From Cryobacterium sp. MP_M3 (GTDB lineage: Bacteria > Actinomycetota > Actinomycetes > Actinomycetales > Microbacteriaceae): DNA of 64,000 bases. Positions 55,317-64,000 of this stretch are shown here, one piece after another. The DNA lies in assembly GCF_015752155.1 (NCBI RefSeq), contig NZ_JADOVI010000005.1, forward strand, positions 174,369 through 238,368, given 5' to 3'. Below the pieces are notes generated by a model that saw only the letters and a list, made by a program, of their open reading frames with translations, had not been told where the DNA came from and ran no database searches. A program made the translations under genes and the position numbers. Numbering within the stretch: position 1 is the stretch's first letter; the number at the start of each line of letters is the position of its first letter.

Positions 55317-56521
55317 GCCGACGCCGCCACTGGGGGGATGAGTTGGGCGTGCACTGCCCAGCCACCGCCGTCACGTGGTCCAGTCGTCACTCTCCCACTG
55401 TAGAGCGCGACGCGCTCACCAATGCCGACAAGGCCACGACCCAGATCATCGACGGCATTCTCATCCGCGATTCCATCGTCATCGACGATCACAGTCACCA
55501 GGTCTGGGTCGAACGTGATCGTGACCGTTACCCGTGTTGCGCCGCGCGCGTGCTTGAGCGCATTAGTCAACGACTCTTGCACGATGCGGTACACAGTCAG
55601 CTGCATGACTGCATCCGGTGGAGCGTCGCCGGTGCAGCGCATGTTCACGGGCAACCCGGTGGCACGGAAACGTTCGACCAGTGCGGGCAAGTCCTCGACT
55701 CCAGGGGTTGAAGTCGCTTCATCTGCGGGTCTGCCGTCGGGGGCGTCTCGCAAGACGCCCAGCATTCGCCGCATGTCACCCAGCGCACCGCGCCCGGTGC
55801 GCGCCACCTCGCGCATCCCCTCAACGGCCCGATCCGGTTCTTTAGTCGCAATTTCGGCCGATCCGTGAGCAAGTGAAATCATGACCGAGAGGCTGTGCGA
55901 CACGATGTCGTGCATCTCGCGAGCGATCGAGGTGCGCTCGGCGGCGGCGGCGGCTGCCACATCCTGTTCGCGTTCCCGGGCCAGCTGGGCGAGTTGCATG
56001 GCGGCGAAATGGCGGCTGCTCCTGACACTGAGGCCGACCAGTAGCGCGACAACGAGCACCACGATTGCCTGCACCGATTCGCCGACGCTAGCCACGGACT
56101 GGGGCAGCAGCACTGCCTCGACGACCAGTAGGACGCCGGCGACCCCCCAACCGATGACTGCGCCGCGTACGCTGCGGTAGACCGTAACCGCATAGAGCGC
56201 GCAACCGACCGCGATGACGGCGATACTTCCCGGAGTCCAAAACGTGGCCAACATCACTGCCGTCGTCAGCACGAAGACGAGCACGGGGGCCCTGCGACGA
56301 AAGAGAAGCGCCAGCCCCGACGCGGCGACTGCGACTGAAGTGATGGCGAATTGGATTGCGTCGTGATCGCCAAACACAACTACCAGAACCACCGCGAACG
56401 CGGGCAGCGCATACGCGAGGGCAACGAGGAGATCGGTCTCGCCGGGCCGGGATGCGAACCAGCCCGTAGACGGCGGATGCGGCGCGGCCGATCGTTCCGG
56501 CTGAGTTCTCGACTCGCTCAT
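55313..56521 (-). CDS. Sensor histidine kinase, HisKA_3/DesK-like
   Basis: 402 aa. Four to six membrane helices over residues 30-165 with no extracellular sensor domain, then a dimerisation helix with phospho-His H204 (REMHDIVSHSLSVMI), and a HATPase_c domain with QESLTNALKHA (N box), DDDGI and GLVGIGERV. Pairs with the response regulator downstream. The stimulus is probably sensed within the membrane; 94 bases upstream lies the membrane DJ-1/PfpI gene. Confidence 0.93.
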   Translation of the reverse strand: MSESRTQPERSAAPHPPSTGWFASRPGETDLLVALAYALPAFAVVLVVVFGDHDAIQFAITSVAVAASGLALLFRRRAPVLVFVLTTAVMLATFWTPGSIAVIAVGCALYAVTVYRSVRGAVIGWGVAGVLLVVEAVLLPQSVASVGESVQAIVVLVVALLVGLSVRSSRHFAAMQLAQLAREREQDVAAAAAAERTSIAREMHDIVSHSLSVMISLAHGSAEIATKEPDRAVEGMREVARTGRGALGDMRRMLGVLRDAPDGRPADEATSTPGVEDLPALVERFRATGLPVNMRCTGDAPPDAVMQLTVYRIVQESLTNALKHARGATRVTVTITFDPDLVTVIVDDDGIADENAVDDLGRGLVGIGERVALYSGRVTTGPRDGGGWAVHAQLIPPVAASA

Positions 56522-56615
56522 GGTCTGAACTCTATCGCCAGGGACCAGAAGGCCGCCGGAACAGACGACCGCGATGCGACGCTGTTCCGGCGGGCTGGCA
56601 GCAGCAAGATCTGGG

Positions 56616-57968
56616 CTACTTGCCGCTACGACGCTTCACTCGCCTCATCATGGTCGGAATCAGTCCAACCCCCACCGAGAATAGGAGGCTCAGGAGGAGC
56701 AGCATCGGCGCTCGCAGCGCGGGGCCGCCGGCCGCCAACTCGAGACCCGCGGTCGGGTAGTCGATCATCTTTGCGGCGGAGATTGCGGTGCCACGATTCG
56801 TGTGCGCGGCGAGGTCCTCCAGAGCGCCGTCGAAGCCCGTCGCGCCAGTCGGGCCGTGCAGCGCGTCTGCCGAGATGTCGCGGGCTTTCGCCCACTCTGC
56901 CAGCTGCGGGTCGATCGAATTCACGCTCGTTGCGCCGGGAACGATGACCCTGCTCAGGGTCGGGGCCCGCTTCTCCGTGTCGGTGACCAGCACCATCCCG
57001 TGTTCAGTAGTGACGGTTCCCTTTGCCGATACAGCCACCGCTCGCGCCGCGTAGGTCATGTTGTAGACCTCGAAGGCACTCGCCACGTCGATTTCACTGA
57101 CCCCGTCGGTGAGCCCGACACCGACCGTCGGACGCAACCAGGGCGCGATTGCGTTTGCGCCGACCGGAAGATCAGCGAGACTGAAGCTCTGCACGGGAAT
57201 CGCCCTCGAACCATGGAGCGACCAGTCCGGGTAGCCGACCAACGCACCGACCCGCTCCGCCTCTGTGGCGCCATCTAACTGGGCCATGACGCTCAACGCA
57301 CCCGGGATGCCGGACGTCACCCCCGCCGTCGTCGTGACGGCGCCGTCCTGCACATATCGCTGACCGGTCACCCAATTCACTTGGGGCCTGGTCTTCTGGA
57401 GGGCGGCGACGCGTGACCAGTGGCTGGTAGCGCTACGCCCGTCCAGCAGTCCGGTCTCCGCCAACAACATGGATCCGCTGCATACCCCGAGGACATGTGC
57501 GCCCTGGTTTGATTTGCGAACGATCCAATCGCGAAGCGGGGCTTCCGCGCTCCCATACGGGTCACCGACCGCAGGCACGACCACGACATCCGGAGCCGGA
57601 GCCCGGCCGGAATCCACGTCGGCGAACGTGAACGTCGGCACGATGGCTGGACCGCCGTCGATCGACGCTGGCGCAGCACTGGCCGCGACCGTGTACACCG
57701 AGAATTCAGGAGACGAGGCGAACACGCCGTAGGGTGCGAGGACGTCACTGCCAACCGTGCCGGTGGCGCCCAGCGCGACCGCAACCACGATCCGACCGTC
57801 GGAGGAGGGCCGATTCGCCGGCAGGTCTTTCGCGAGAATGGTGGGCACGGACGCGTGGGTCTGCCCATCGGAGAACAAGAAGCCGGCCAACACGACGGCT
57901 GCGAGGGTGACAGTCGAAAGCGTGACGGCGATGGCGACGCGACCTACGCGTCGAAGGCGGTGATGCAT
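56616..57968 (-). CDS. Membrane-anchored DJ-1/PfpI protein with C-terminal TM
   Basis: 450 aa. N-terminal signal anchor (residues 12-32), two DJ-1-like domains (first about 60-235, nucleophile C163 in LGVCSGSMLLAETGLLDG and SATSHWSRVAAL; second about 260-390 without the Cys), and a C-terminal helix (LLLLSLLFSVGVGLIPTMM) ending in RRVKRRSGK. So the catalytic-like domains face outside. It lies directly upstream of the two-component system in the same orientation, and may be part of one transcript. Confidence 0.85.
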   Translation of the reverse strand: MHHRLRRVGRVAIAVTLSTVTLAAVVLAGFLFSDGQTHASVPTILAKDLPANRPSSDGRIVVAVALGATGTVGSDVLAPYGVFASSPEFSVYTVAASAAPASIDGGPAIVPTFTFADVDSGRAPAPDVVVVPAVGDPYGSAEAPLRDWIVRKSNQGAHVLGVCSGSMLLAETGLLDGRSATSHWSRVAALQKTRPQVNWVTGQRYVQDGAVTTTAGVTSGIPGALSVMAQLDGATEAERVGALVGYPDWSLHGSRAIPVQSFSLADLPVGANAIAPWLRPTVGVGLTDGVSEIDVASAFEVYNMTYAARAVAVSAKGTVTTEHGMVLVTDTEKRAPTLSRVIVPGATSVNSIDPQLAEWAKARDISADALHGPTGATGFDGALEDLAAHTNRGTAISAAKMIDYPTAGLELAAGGPALRAPMLLLLSLLFSVGVGLIPTMMRRVKRRSGK

Positions 57969-58131
57969 GGAAGTCTCCGGTTCATCTGGTTACGCCAGCG
58001 ACCTCGAATGGAGACCACATGCGTAAATCTGTATCCAAATTACGAACCGGGGCGGCTTGCGTCATCGGACTACCTGGCACTCCTCGGAGCGAGAAAGTAG
58101 CACCCCGGTACCAGGGGTGCATCGGGGCAAT
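57933..58131. repeat. 199-bp repeat, copy B
   Basis: Covers the first 12 codons of the DJ-1 gene (HHRLRRVGRVA) and its upstream region. Ends in a hairpin GCACCCC-GGTACCA-GGGGTGC at 58100-58120. Same length as copy C at 60275-60473, no gaps. Probably the promoter and leader of the DJ-1 gene. Confidence 0.85.
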
Positions 58132-58334
58132 ATAGCCAAAAGTGGCTCCGAGCCAATCGTTCAGACTGAATCATCCTCGACTGCACGTCAACCAGCGCCA
58201 GCGCAGCCGGGCGATGAACGGCTAGTTGACCCAGCAACAGAAACAAATGACATTCCACTTCCGGAGGGAGGGGAAGTCGCTGGTGCCGATCGGTTGTTCG
58301 GCTCGGGTCGTTGGGCTCATAGTTCGCGCGTGAC

Positions 58335-58735
58335 GCCATGTCTCGGATAGATAAGGGACCGGGCGCCGCAACCGGGGCGCTGACGGGTACCGAGCGGGAA
58401 CGGATCCTGTTTTGGCCGGGCCAGGTGCGCCGATGGCCCGGATCGTCCAAGAGTTGGGCCTGTCACCATAAACAGTGTTTCGCGAAGCCGCGGTTGTCGG
58501 TCGTACGGACGGTTTCGGGCCTGGTTCGCTCCTCATGGTGGTCGCGGCCACATGCCCGGCATTGTCACGACTAGTGACCAGCCGGCATTTTTCGCAGATC
58601 GTGCTGACGCCGGGCATTTGGAGGATAATCTCGTGCTCGGTGCTGGCAGCCGCAGGACGATCGGAAGAGCCTGTCAAGTGCTTTGTGCACCCGTCGGGAA
58701 ATGGTTCGAGCTGAGGGTTGATTCGGTCTCGTCGA
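58335..58735 (+). pseudogene. IS30 family transposase remnant
   Basis: Across frames: TGTERERILFW, MARIVQELGL with FREAAV (HTH), then TSDQPAFFADRADAGHLE and NLVLGAGSRRTIGRAC, matching the IS30 segment before and at the first catalytic Asp (HWEGDLI), with W, G replaced. Stops and shifts throughout. Confidence 0.7.
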
Positions 58736-58907
58736 GTACCGCGTCGGTGATGAACGAGATCGTCTCCCGGGAGAGCTCGGTTCCAATCGTGGCGGCAAGA
58801 TGGTGCCGGATATCGCGCCCGGTCATCCCACCGGCATTGAGCAAGATGATCATGTCGTCGATGTCGTCGATGTCGTCGATGTCGTCGAGGTCGTCGAGGT
58901 CGTCCAT
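58674..58907 (-). pseudogene. IS256 transposase N-terminal remnant with repeat-expanded start
   Basis: DMIILLNAGGMTGRDIRHHL and IGTELSRETISFITDAVLDE match the IS256 N-terminal DNA-binding region. The rest is missing. In front of it a 9-base tandem repeat encodes DDL/DDI units. Confidence 0.75.
58853..58905. repeat. 9-base tandem repeat (GTCGTCGAT/G)
   Basis: About five and a half units of GTCGTCGAT changing to GTCGTCGAG, in frame with the IS256 remnant on the minus strand. Confidence 0.85.
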
Positions 58908-59129
58908 GAGCTACCCCGGCGAGCGCGGAGGCGTGAACCTACCGTCTCGGTCCCGGGGATGCCCAGGCCGAACTCGCCGACCGCCGCCGTGACCGTCTTC
59001 AACGGGGTTCCAGTTGCGGGAGTTCGAGCAGAGCCGGGCCTCGGGACCACCCGTGTCATAGCCGAGGTGCTCGGTCAGCTCGGCCGTCTAACCCACTCCA
59101 GGTCCGCTGTGATCAGCCCCGGCACTACA

Positions 59130-59330
59130 CGGTTCTCCTGCTCCAACAACCGCAACCTCACAGACTCGACGCTCGTCACGCCTGCGGACACACCCTCATC
59201 AATGTCGGCCCGATCGGCCCACGTCCGCACCGTCCCGTGCTCAGCCCACAACTTGACCTGCGATGTCCGCATCGTCCGGACCGCGCTGACTTTCTCCTCT
59301 GGCGCGTACCGACGCGTCGTCGGCTTGCGC
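59130..59330 (-). pseudogene. IS3-family OrfA remnant
   Basis: RRYAPEEKVSAVRTMRTS, EHGTV, RADIDEGVSAGVTSVES, RLRLLEQENR match OrfA of IS3-type elements, with an internal deletion (Q-VARQLGYG region). No OrfB seen. Confidence 0.75.
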
Positions 59331-59444
59331 ACTGCATAGTCTCCCGACAAGTCCCCTTCCCCGCTTCCGAAGTCAGGAGACCCATACAAACGCAGGGCGC
59401 TTCGCCGAGTAGATCCTGCTTGCGAGCGACTCACGTGGCCACGC

Positions 59445-60002
59445 TCATCGAGGTTGCCCACCAGTTGCACCGAGGTCCCCGCTCGACGCCCCGGCTTCCA
59501 TGGTGGGTGCTTCGGTCATCCTCAACCGTTCTCCGGGGCCATGGGTTCGGTGCGTGAGCGGCATTGCGAGGGCCATGGCCGGGAGCATCATCAGGTGGCC
59601 TCCGGCCGCGAGTACGTCGCCGGAGATTGTGCCGACCCAGAAAAGCGGGGCGAGGATGAGGAAGGGGAGGTACATGACGGCGGACATGACTACGATGCCG
59701 CGCAAGGCGTGGCGTCGTGCGACCATCCAGGCCGACATGCCGATGACCATTTCGCTGGCCATGATCATCGCCTCGAGGTCGGCCCTCAGGACGGGACCGG
59801 GTGCGACAAGTTCTCGGATCAAACCGAGTATGACCATTCCCGCGAGCATCGCCGCAACCATGCCGACGTACTCGAGAAGGTTGCGGAGGTGGCGCCGGAG
59901 GCGATTCGGAGCCTCGTGTCCTGTGGCGGTGTTCGGTTGACTGGCCACGGCTGGCCTCCTTCTTGGTTCGGGTTGGACTGGGGTGGAGTGGTGGGGTTTC
60001 AT
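59445..60002 (-). CDS. Four-helix membrane protein coupled to DJ-1 remnant
   Basis: About 185 aa from ATG 60002. Cytosolic Arg-rich N-terminus, then helices (EYVGMVAAMLAGMVILGLI, MIMASEMVIGMSAWMV, IVVMSAVMYLPFLILAPLFW, VLAAGGHLMMLPAMALAMPL). Resembles Met-rich actinobacterial membrane proteins that follow DJ-1/PfpI genes. Its ATG overlaps the stop of the remnant upstream (ATGA). Confidence 0.65.
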   Translation of the reverse strand: MKPHHSTPVQPEPRRRPAVASQPNTATGHEAPNRLRRHLRNLLEYVGMVAAMLAGMVILGLIRELVAPGPVLRADLEAMIMASEMVIGMSAWMVARRHALRGIVVMSAVMYLPFLILAPLFWVGTISGDVLAAGGHLMMLPAMALAMPLTHRTHGPGERLRMTEAPTMEAGASSGDLGATGGQPR

Positions 60003-60310
60003 TTGCGGCGCAGCATTCGGTGGGCCACGAGTGGGAGCGAGTCGGCGGCCACGAGGAGCACTGGCGATCGCCACTGCTGGTACATGGGCGGTTGGTCACT
60101 GTTCACCATGTCGAGCGGGTACGTGGGCACCTTGCTGACGGAATCGACCACGGAGGGGCTGACCGTGGGTCCCAGTTGCTCGAAGGCGGCGTCGAAGCCG
60201 CCCATCTCGCTCTGGCTGGTGGTTTCCCCGGCCTCCCGGGTGGCCAGGAAACGATCCACCAGGGTGACGTCGAGGGCGACGCGACCTACGCGTCGAAGGC
60301 GGTGATGCAT
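59999..60310 (-). pseudogene. DJ-1/PfpI paralogue with large internal deletion
   Basis: 103 aa: first 12 residues identical to the 450-aa protein at 56616 (MHHRLRRVGRVA), then a jump to its C-terminal part (GGFDAAFEQLG, ending with a hydrophobic stretch SPVLLVAADSLPLVAHRMLRRK). The DJ-1 domains are deleted. Still in frame with intact start and stop. Confidence 0.8.
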
Positions 60311-60473
60311 GAAAGTCTCCGGATCATCTGGTTACGCCAGCGACCTCGAATTGAGAGCACATGCGTAAATCTGTATCCAAATTACGAACCGGGGCGGCTT
60401 TCGTCGTCGGGCTACTGGGCATTCATCAGAGCGGGAAAGTAGCACCCCGGTACTAGGGGTGCATTGGGGCAAT
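60275..60473. repeat. 199-bp repeat, copy C
   Basis: Ungapped match to copy B, including the hairpin (GCACCCC/GGGGTGC) and first codons of the paralogue. Confidence 0.85.
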
Positions 60474-60601
60474 CAAGCCGCCACCATGACGACTGCGGGC
60501 GCCCGATAGGTGACTTCACGGTTGCACGGTTGGTCCCGGGACTCACCGACCTCGCTCGCTCTGAAGTGACCCACCTGACCTGATTACACGGGTGGTCTCA
60601 G

Positions 60602-60787
60602 CCCAGCCGCCAGCCGCAGTTGCTCCTTCTGGCCGTATCCAACCACTACACGTGGACCGGCCGGAAGGAACGCGCCCTGCTCGTGGTCGCGAGCCGAATC
60701 GGGCTACGCGTTCCAGAACTCACCGCCCAGCGACGCGGCGACGATCGATTTGGCACGGCCGTACCGATCGCTCTTGCCACCACGTGA
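60602..60787 (+). pseudogene. Tyrosine integrase fragment
   Basis: QLLLLAVSNHYTWTGRKERA followed by LLVVASRIGLRVPELTAQR corresponds to the start of the catalytic domain (Arg box: TGLRxSEL) of XerC/D-like integrases; the conserved Arg is retained. Ends at TGA 60785. Confidence 0.65.
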
Positions 60788-60929
60788 GCTCGACCACCGC
60801 CCATCGTATTTCGCAGAGCCAAACGGAAGTCGGGCCAGGGAATGTCAACGACGATCACCACGAACGTGACGAAGCCCCGACTCACGACTCATCTCGCCCA
60901 GCCGCGGGATCTCCGAGGACGGTCCGGCT

Positions 60930-61300
60930 CTCGAACCAGTGGAACACCTCATTCGCCGTTCGGACGGTGCCGAACTCGGCGTGAAGACCTGTGAGGCGGA
61001 TACGTGCATCTCTTCGGCCCCCCAATGGCGGCCGTCGTGGACGACTCGTTCGAAGGTGGCCGTGGCGTCGCTGACGACCGTCGTCTCGAAGCCGCGGTGT
61101 CGTCGTCGACACGCAGTGATCTTTCGTGAGGCTGCAGATCACGACCGTCGAGATACCGTCGTGCCGGAGGCGGTCTTCCAGGTCCGCTCCGATGAATGCG
61201 CTGTTGACCTGTTTACACTCTGACGGGTGCGCCGCTCAGCGGCGACGCCTCCGGCTTGATGTCGTATCCCGGCTGGTCGGGTGAGAACAGCTCCACGCCC
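60930..61300 (-). pseudogene. Isochorismatase-like hydrolase, frameshifted
   Basis: Pieces: ELFSPDQPGYDIKPEASPLS, then VNSAFIGADLEDRLRHDGI, VVICSLTKDHCVSTTT (catalytic Cys), ATATFERVVHDGRHWGAEEM, LTGLHAEFGTVRTANEV. Three frames required, N-terminus lost. Confidence 0.75.
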
Positions 61301-61441
61301 CTGGCGCGTCGATGCCGGATGCGCCAGCTGTCGCCGAGCTGCGCAGATCACTCTCCGCCAAAACATGCTGTGTCTCGAGAGCGGGTGTTCCTCTACTCGT
61401 GTTGGTCACAGCTGCTGTGAACGCATCCGGGGGTGCAGGGG

Positions 61442-62074
61442 TCAGCTTCCCCACACGGAGGCAGACGCAGTCAGTTCCATGTTGCTGACACCCTGAACTT
61501 TCCTTTCGCGGGCAAGTTCGCCCGGCAGTGAATAGCGCGGTGCGGCGGCGGCCGAAAGGGCGGCGTGAGCGACGATTGAGTCAGTGAGCGACTTGACCAT
61601 ATCCAGCCGCGGGTACCCTTCGTGAATGCGCTGCGCCTGAGACATGACGACTTCGGCCTTGTGGCCAAAGTCGATCCCGATCCCCTCCGTTGTCAAGTAG
61701 GCGAGGAGCCCCCGACGCTCGGCGATGCCCGGCGAGCTGTGCAAGGCGATCGCTTCCCAGACTCGGTCAACGTCCCCCGCTGCCACACCGTGCTCCCTCA
61801 AGATTTCTGCTGCCAGATCCGCGCCTTCCACCTCGAACCGTTGCTTGCCGGGTGCCTCGGCGCCGGTACCAAGGTCGTGCATGACGCAGGCGGCAAAGAG
61901 TAGATCCCGGTCATACGCAGCATCGTGCAGCGCGCCCTCATGGCCCGCGAGGAGTTCTGCAAAGAGGAAACTGCGAATGCTGTGATTGGCTACTGAGGCA
62001 GTCTCCGAAGTCTGTGCTGCAGCCAGCGCCGCGCAGGCGAGGGGGGTGGCGGGTAGATCGATTGAAAATGTCAT
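61442..62074 (-). CDS. HD-domain phosphohydrolase-like protein
   Basis: 210 aa. HD motif: His in NHSIRSFLF, the HD pair in VMHDLG, His in ALHSSPGIAERRG. Resembles cyanamide hydratase/HD-type proteins. Appears intact in a degraded region. Substrate unknown. Confidence 0.8.
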   Translation of the reverse strand: MTFSIDLPATPLACAALAAAQTSETASVANHSIRSFLFAELLAGHEGALHDAAYDRDLLFAACVMHDLGTGAEAPGKQRFEVEGADLAAEILREHGVAAGDVDRVWEAIALHSSPGIAERRGLLAYLTTEGIGIDFGHKAEVVMSQAQRIHEGYPRLDMVKSLTDSIVAHAALSAAAAPRYSLPGELARERKVQGVSNMELTASASVWGS

Positions 62075-62187
62075 GGCTCTACGCTAGGGATTGCGGCTCT
62101 CCACAAGAATGGCAGATGTGACACCTCTCGACGAAATACTGCCATTCCGTTGAAGGGTTTGCTTGTTAGGCAGGCATCGAGCGCCTG

Positions 62188-62630
62188 CTAAGCGGGGACA
62201 TGGATCGTGTACGGGATACCCATCTCGTCAAGGAGGTCGAGCACCGGCGTGCTCGGTCCCATCGTGTTCGAGACGGAACTGGCGAAGAAGTCCCAGTGAG
62301 CACCTCTAATATCGCCCTTCTGCACCAGGTAAGCATCCGACCTGATCTGGCGCTCCATCGACGAGTTCAGATTGACACGACCCAATTTTGACTCGTGAGC
62401 CACGTCGTTAACCACGACATCGAACCGCCGAACAACGGCATTGCAGACCTCGATGCAGTCTTTCGTGGAACGTCCGACCTGCGTGTACTCACCGCCATGC
62501 TCTACTCCATGCGTCCTGGCCAGGTAGACTTCTGCCTCCTTCGGCGTGGCGAAGAACCCAGCGCGGCCACCGGCTTTGACGTGACCGGGGCGCTTCAAAA
62601 AAGGGTTCTCGAAGAAGACGCTCCCCCAGC
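62188..62630 (-). pseudogene. 5'-truncated nuclease-like protein (REase-fold toxin type)
   Basis: The open frame (136 codons from TTG 62598, continuing upstream to about 62630) reads FATPKEAEVYLARTHGVEHG, DVAHESKLGRVN (ExK-like), IRSDAYLVQKG, AHWDFFAS, GPSTPVLDLLDEMGIPYTIH. The pattern HESK..., Q...D, W.FF, GPS, GI.Y.IH resembles restriction-endonuclease-fold C-terminal toxins. No start; upstream sequence replaced by the transposase gene. Low certainty. Confidence 0.45.
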
Positions 62631-63832
62631 GGGTTCAGGCCGAGGCCGCCCGCACAGTCGAGAAGCTCACCCCAGGCCCCGTCGACCCCTTCTCCGGCTG
62701 GTACGCGAAGCACGACGATGACGCCCGCCTCGACCTCAAGCCCGGCACCAACGACCCAACCAGCCCCGGAAAGAAGGGCACCGGCACGAAACTCATCTGG
62801 GGGTGGATGATGAACACCTCAGTTCGCGTTGACCCCAAACACCCTGGCTGGAATCGGTTCCCGAAACTCGCCATGGCCCTGACAATGAGCATGCCCAACA
62901 TCGGCGTGTCAGAAGAAGCAGTCCAGTTGATGAAGTTCGCGCTGCGGACCGGCCTGGAACCAGGCATTGTCGACGGCGACAAACAGTACTTCGGAAACGC
63001 CACCGTCGAACGGCTGCACCAGCCGACAGCGGACCTCGGATTCACCCCGTCAACCGAGTACCGCGTCGACCGCCTCGGAGTCCAGGGAACCGTCGGCGGC
63101 GCGGAACTCATCGAGGGCGGCGTCTACTGCCCCGGCATGCCCGAGCCGCTCAAAGACGCAACAAAGGAGAAGCACGCCGGCGTGATCGACGTGAAGGTCT
63201 ACCTCCAACGAATTCGCGAACGCCGGGCATTCGAACTCCAGGCCAAGGAACGACCCGACCGAAACGGCAAGCAACCCCTCCGCTGCCCGGCACTGGGCGA
63301 CAGCCCGACCGTCACCTGTCCCATCCGTGAGCTCTCGAAGAAGGCCACAGACCGACCCCGCGCTGAAGTCGAAGGCGACGATATCCCCGCCATCCTCGAC
63401 CGTATCTGCAAGCAGCACTCCGTCTCGTTCACACAGAAGGACACGCTGCGACAGAAGCAAGCGTTCTCCTACATGAGCAAAGAGTGGGACGATTTCCACG
63501 ACCACGCACGCCAGTCCATCGAGTCCATGCACCAAGGATTCAAAGACACCGGAAAAGAAGGAGTCGCGTCCTCCGGCCGCCGACGCGTCCGCGGGTTCGC
63601 CGCCGGCCAAACCCTCGTCACAATCATGGTGACAAACTTCAACCTGCGCACGATCGCCGCCTTCCTGCAAGACGAGAAATTCGCTGCGGAAGAACCAAAT
63701 CGCATCAGACCAGAACCCATCATCAGACGCCGTGACCGCGTCTGGGACAACGTGTACACGAAGACAACAGCAGTCGAATCAATCCTCGACCTAGCCGAGC
63801 AGGGGAAGCTGGAATTACCCTTGCGGCTATAG
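62588..63832 (+). pseudogene. DDE-type transposase, 5'-truncated
   Basis: The frame is open from the TGA at 62585; ATG 62807 alone would give 341 aa. FSKKTLPQRVQAEAARTVEK, GPVDPFSGWYAKHD, GWMMNTSVRVD, IVDGDKQYFGNATVERLH, STEYRVDRLG, VTCPIREL and HARQSIESMHQGFK (candidate catalytic Glu region) match large actinobacterial transposases often called hypothetical. N-terminal part lost at the junction with the nuclease-like remnant. Confidence 0.65.
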
Positions 63833-63928
63833 GAATTCCCCGCCTTCTGACACTGCCGAGAGGCAACACCCCCGCACACAGAACAATTCAACGCGCCCTA
63901 AAACGGGCTCTCCTGACGCTTCCGTGGG

Positions 63929-64000
63929 TTAGTCTCGGCCGGGAAGCACGGGTTTGTGCCCGCCGAGGCTGAGCATCGCGAGGGCGATGAGGGCGTCGGG
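63929..64000 (-). CDS. C-terminal end of a minus-strand protein (runs off window)
   Basis: The last 23 codons (PDALIALAMLSLGGHKPVLP...) end at TAA 63929-63931. Too little to identify. Confidence 0.45.
   Translation of the reverse strand, partial: PDALIALAMLSLGGHKPVLPGRD

Noticed and set aside
58853..58905. CRISPR-like repeats
   Set aside because: Contiguous 9-base units without spacers; a simple tandem repeat.

Overview
The window reads as chromosome, or a large island, of a high-GC actinobacterium. Codon use, a CsoR/CopA/CopZ copper locus, the DUF4386, DUF5937 and DUF6457 families and an IS21-like element all fit Micrococcales, probably Microbacteriaceae; the genus is inference. I saw no rRNA, tRNA or CRISPR array.

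Layout. 1-2207: the start of an MBL-fold hydrolase and a HEVTH metallopeptidase, overlapping and on the minus strand. 2.4-13.5 kb: FdhF/YdeP molybdopterin oxidoreductase with a DUF6457 protein, a 5'-truncated HAD dehalogenase, a phospholipase D-like protein, a histidine phosphatase, a cupin fragment, an aldo/keto reductase, a 3-hydroxyisobutyryl-CoA hydrolase-type protein, an ABC transporter fragment and two membrane proteins. 13.8-18.4 kb: a small integrative element with a GIY-YIG/DUF2075 helicase fusion, a MazG-like pyrophosphohydrolase, an exported HNH/excalibur nuclease, a truncated tyrosine integrase and an AlpA-type excisionase; this is the best candidate for an uncharacterised defence-type module. 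18.7-25.6 kb: an APC permease with alcohol dehydrogenase and an XRE-cupin regulator, a MarR/rhodanese pair with a striking double operator, and a GlxA regulator divergent from an MDR dehydrogenase.

26.2-37.0 kb: a rearranged block containing decayed and duplicated arsenic-type genes (ArsN1-like acetyltransferase, ArsO-like flavoprotein with a Cys-rich tail, frameshifted ArsR, internally deleted ArsC, one intact and one chimeric MBL-fold gene) mixed with a cyclase fragment, an alpha/beta hydrolase/TetR pair, a DUF5937 regulator/MFS pair, a GH16 protein and a PfkB kinase. 37.5-46.4 kb: a copper regulon, with CsoR-type boxes in front of a DHA2-type MFS exporter, near csoR, and in front of copZ-exported protein-copA-YHS, interrupted by IS256 and IS5 debris. 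46.5-50.0 kb: a TetR remnant, a small membrane protein and an IS21-type element with a frameshifted istA.

50.2-57.9 kb: GlxA and DJ-1/PfpI genes, small membrane proteins, a decayed SDR/epimerase and a two-component system downstream of a membrane-anchored DJ-1/PfpI protein. 57.9-64 kb: a gene graveyard with IS30, IS256 and IS3 fragments, an integrase fragment, a decayed isochorismatase, a 199-bp repeat that places the leader and first codons of the DJ-1 gene in front of an internally deleted paralogue, an HD-domain protein, a truncated nuclease-like fragment and a 5'-truncated DDE-type transposase. The recurrent theme is metal/metalloid and stress genes repeatedly reshuffled by IS activity, leaving chimeras and deletion derivatives.
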